Source of the DNA: Silene latifolia
Lineage: Eukaryota > Streptophyta > Magnoliopsida > Caryophyllales > Caryophyllaceae
Length of the DNA: 64,000 nt
NCBI RefSeq assembly: GCF_048544455.1
Contig: NC_133536.1
Span: forward strand, 38,582,652 to 38,646,651
Reading direction: 5' to 3'
The position numbers were made by a program, and so were the translations under genes. Shown in pieces: positions 62,689 to 64,000 of this stretch; positions within the stretch are counted from its first letter, which is position 1, and each line of letters opens with the position of its first letter. Under the pieces are notes generated by a model. It was not told the origin of the DNA and searched no databases. It saw only the letters and a list, made by a program, of their open reading frames with translations.

Positions 62689-63719
62689 TGCCGAGACTAA
62701 ACTTGGGGACCAGACAAAGTAAGAGGGGTAGGGCTTCCCAGCCCGAAGTTGGGGAGGGTAGTGGACCAAAGGTACCACTGTATGCTGCAGTATCCTTCTG
62801 TGGTCTTTGTAGACTTACACAATGGGAAAGGTTTGTAGCCTTACAATCCCGTAAGATGAGACCGACTCGTTGTGTGGACACGACCCTTTTAGAGGACTTG
62901 GGGATTGAGACGGATGTCCGTCATATTTTTGAGACTTTGGGGTTCACTGGGCTATACCGTTTACGGAAGCATTCTTATGCTTTTCTGACCTTGGAGTTTA
63001 TGAGCTCGTTTAAATACAAGCCGACTGAGCAGACTATCCAGTTCCATCTTGTGAATGCCAGTTTTATGTTAACCATGGACCTGTTTTCTTCCCACCTTGG
63101 TTTGGCTAAGCCTTCCAAGGATGCCCTTCGTGACATACCGTCTGAGTGCGAGGTTTGCCGCCTTATGCCCTGCATTACCGGGAAATCAGCTCCCACCGCT
63201 AGTAACATATTGATCAACGATGTGCAACATGTTACCTTGAGGATCTTTCTTCGTGCTGTGTCGTGTCTCCTTTACGAGAGGTCTGATATGAGTAAGTTAA
63301 ACTCCCACGAGTTGTTGCTTCTGATGGCTTACCTTAACCCTGAGCGGACTGAGAGGGTGATCTTTATTGCTCCCGCTGTGGTTTGTGCCAGTCTTGCTTT
63401 GATGGCCTCCTCTAGTACTAGGATCTTGAGTTGTGGTGCTATTGCTACCCGGTTAGCTGAAAAGCTAACTTCCTTTGAGGGTTCCTTCGAGTACGTTCCC
63501 TTAGTAACCCCGGTGCCTACCATGGATAGAGATTATTTCCTCGACTTGAAATGGTTGAGAACCTTGGCGGATGGTAGCCTAGCATGGAGGGTGTGGGGCA
63601 TGAGCTGGATGAAGATACCGGCTCCTGAGCACCTCCCACCGACTGAGCCTTTAGCTGCGACCGTGGTAGCTGCCGATTCTGATGAGGAGGAGGATGAGGA
63701 TGCACCTCCGGCGAGATAG
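62689..63719 (+). CDS. Retroelement ORF resembling ATHILA ORF1
   Basis: The most likely start is MPRLNLGTRQSKRG at 62689 (an upstream in-frame ATG exists at 62640). The protein has TRCVDTTLLEDLGIETDV, SYAFLTLEFMSSFKYKP and FHLVNASFMLTMDLF, which match the general pattern of ATHILA ORF1-type plant retrotransposon proteins of unknown biochemical role, followed by an acidic tail (SDEEEDEDAPPAR). The frame stops at 63719, but another frame stays open from about 63700 to the window edge (for example SYLAERVSSTLTLQNMHEM). A frameshift therefore probably splits a longer ORF. Family assignment is from memory of the pattern. Confidence 0.6.
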
Positions 63720-64000
63720 ACGTATTTCATTGACCAGACGATCCTTCAGGTTATGCCCGAGCCGAGGAAGGGAGAGAAATGTGAGAGTTGCAGAGGATAG
63801 ACCCATTATAGGGAGGGGACCATGTCGTGTGAGGGAGAGGATGGCTGAGACACAGCCACGACCGACAACACCAACACAACACCCGTTTCCTTGTTACCCT
63901 TACCTTGATACCCCGGCGACGCGTGACAGCTACCTGGCAGAGAGAGTGTCCTCTACCCTGACACTCCAGAACATGCACGAGATGGCATACACTCAGGGTA

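Larger units (their letters stand above)
59373..64000 (+). mobile_element. Gypsy-type LTR retrotransposon, 5' part, runs off the window
   Basis: A 5' LTR (59373-60716, TGTAATACC ... TGTCACA) is followed by AAG and the primer binding site TGGTATCAGAGC (60720-60731). A non-coding leader of about 1.9 kb and an ORF resembling the ATHILA ORF1 group follow. The LTR start, primer site and leader match the minus-strand Gypsy fragment at 20257-22330, so the two are relatives. Polymerase and 3' LTR lie outside the window. Confidence 0.85.

Overview
The window is nuclear DNA from a flowering plant, probably a eudicot. It has spliced genes with GT-AG introns, organelle-targeted plant proteins, and plant-type Copia, Gypsy, L1-like LINE, Helitron, MULE, PIF/Harbinger, hAT and Stowaway elements. 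I cannot name the species. Only three host genes are convincing, and they are clustered: a CRM-domain RNA-binding protein (31887-35916, +), the coatomer alpha subunit (37418-43345, -), and an 11-exon, probably plastid-targeted protein of unknown function (52104-56240, -).

Layout. 1-4317 is AT-rich flank, then a (TA)n-bounded element with terminal inverted repeats (TIRs) that holds a minisatellite and a small Helitron. 4318-13181 is a complete but coding-dead Ty1/copia retrotransposon with about 1 kb LTRs, inserted in the TA tract to the right of that element. 13182-20256 holds a second (TA)n-bounded TIR element, followed by a composite region with exon fragments of unrelated genes (glucosidase II beta, a 2OG-Fe(II) dioxygenase, an unidentified gene), a 21-bp minisatellite and two inverted tRNA-like bodies. 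20257-22330 is a Gypsy LTR flanked on both sides by internal sequence. 22330-24932 holds MULE transposase remnants, a GRF zinc-finger ORF and a Helitron 3' end. 25629-31672 is a near full-length LINE on the minus strand that ends about 220 bp upstream of the CRM gene.

The CRM gene and the coatomer gene converge on a gap of about 1.5 kb. 44280-47680 is a two-ORF PIF/Harbinger element with clear ends. 47768-51047 is a 5'-truncated LINE. After the unknown-function gene come a Helitron 3' end, a hAT-like fold-back element and another MITE-like element. From 59373 to the window edge a Gypsy element begins: LTR, primer binding site, long leader, then an ATHILA-ORF1-like ORF.

The three host genes show no obvious functional link. 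COPA is a COPI vesicle coat subunit, the CRM protein is predicted to act on organellar RNA, and the third is unassigned. The most unusual signals are: arrays of the palindrome CTCGATCGAG (or CTCGGCCGAG) in the leader or LTR of retroelements from different superfamilies; a pair of inverted tRNA-like sequences whose anticodon arms have become perfect palindromes; TIR elements that sit in (TA)n tracts; and a composite element carrying pieces of several genes. Frameshifts were read by eye and no alignment or database search was run, so family names below superfamily level are tentative.
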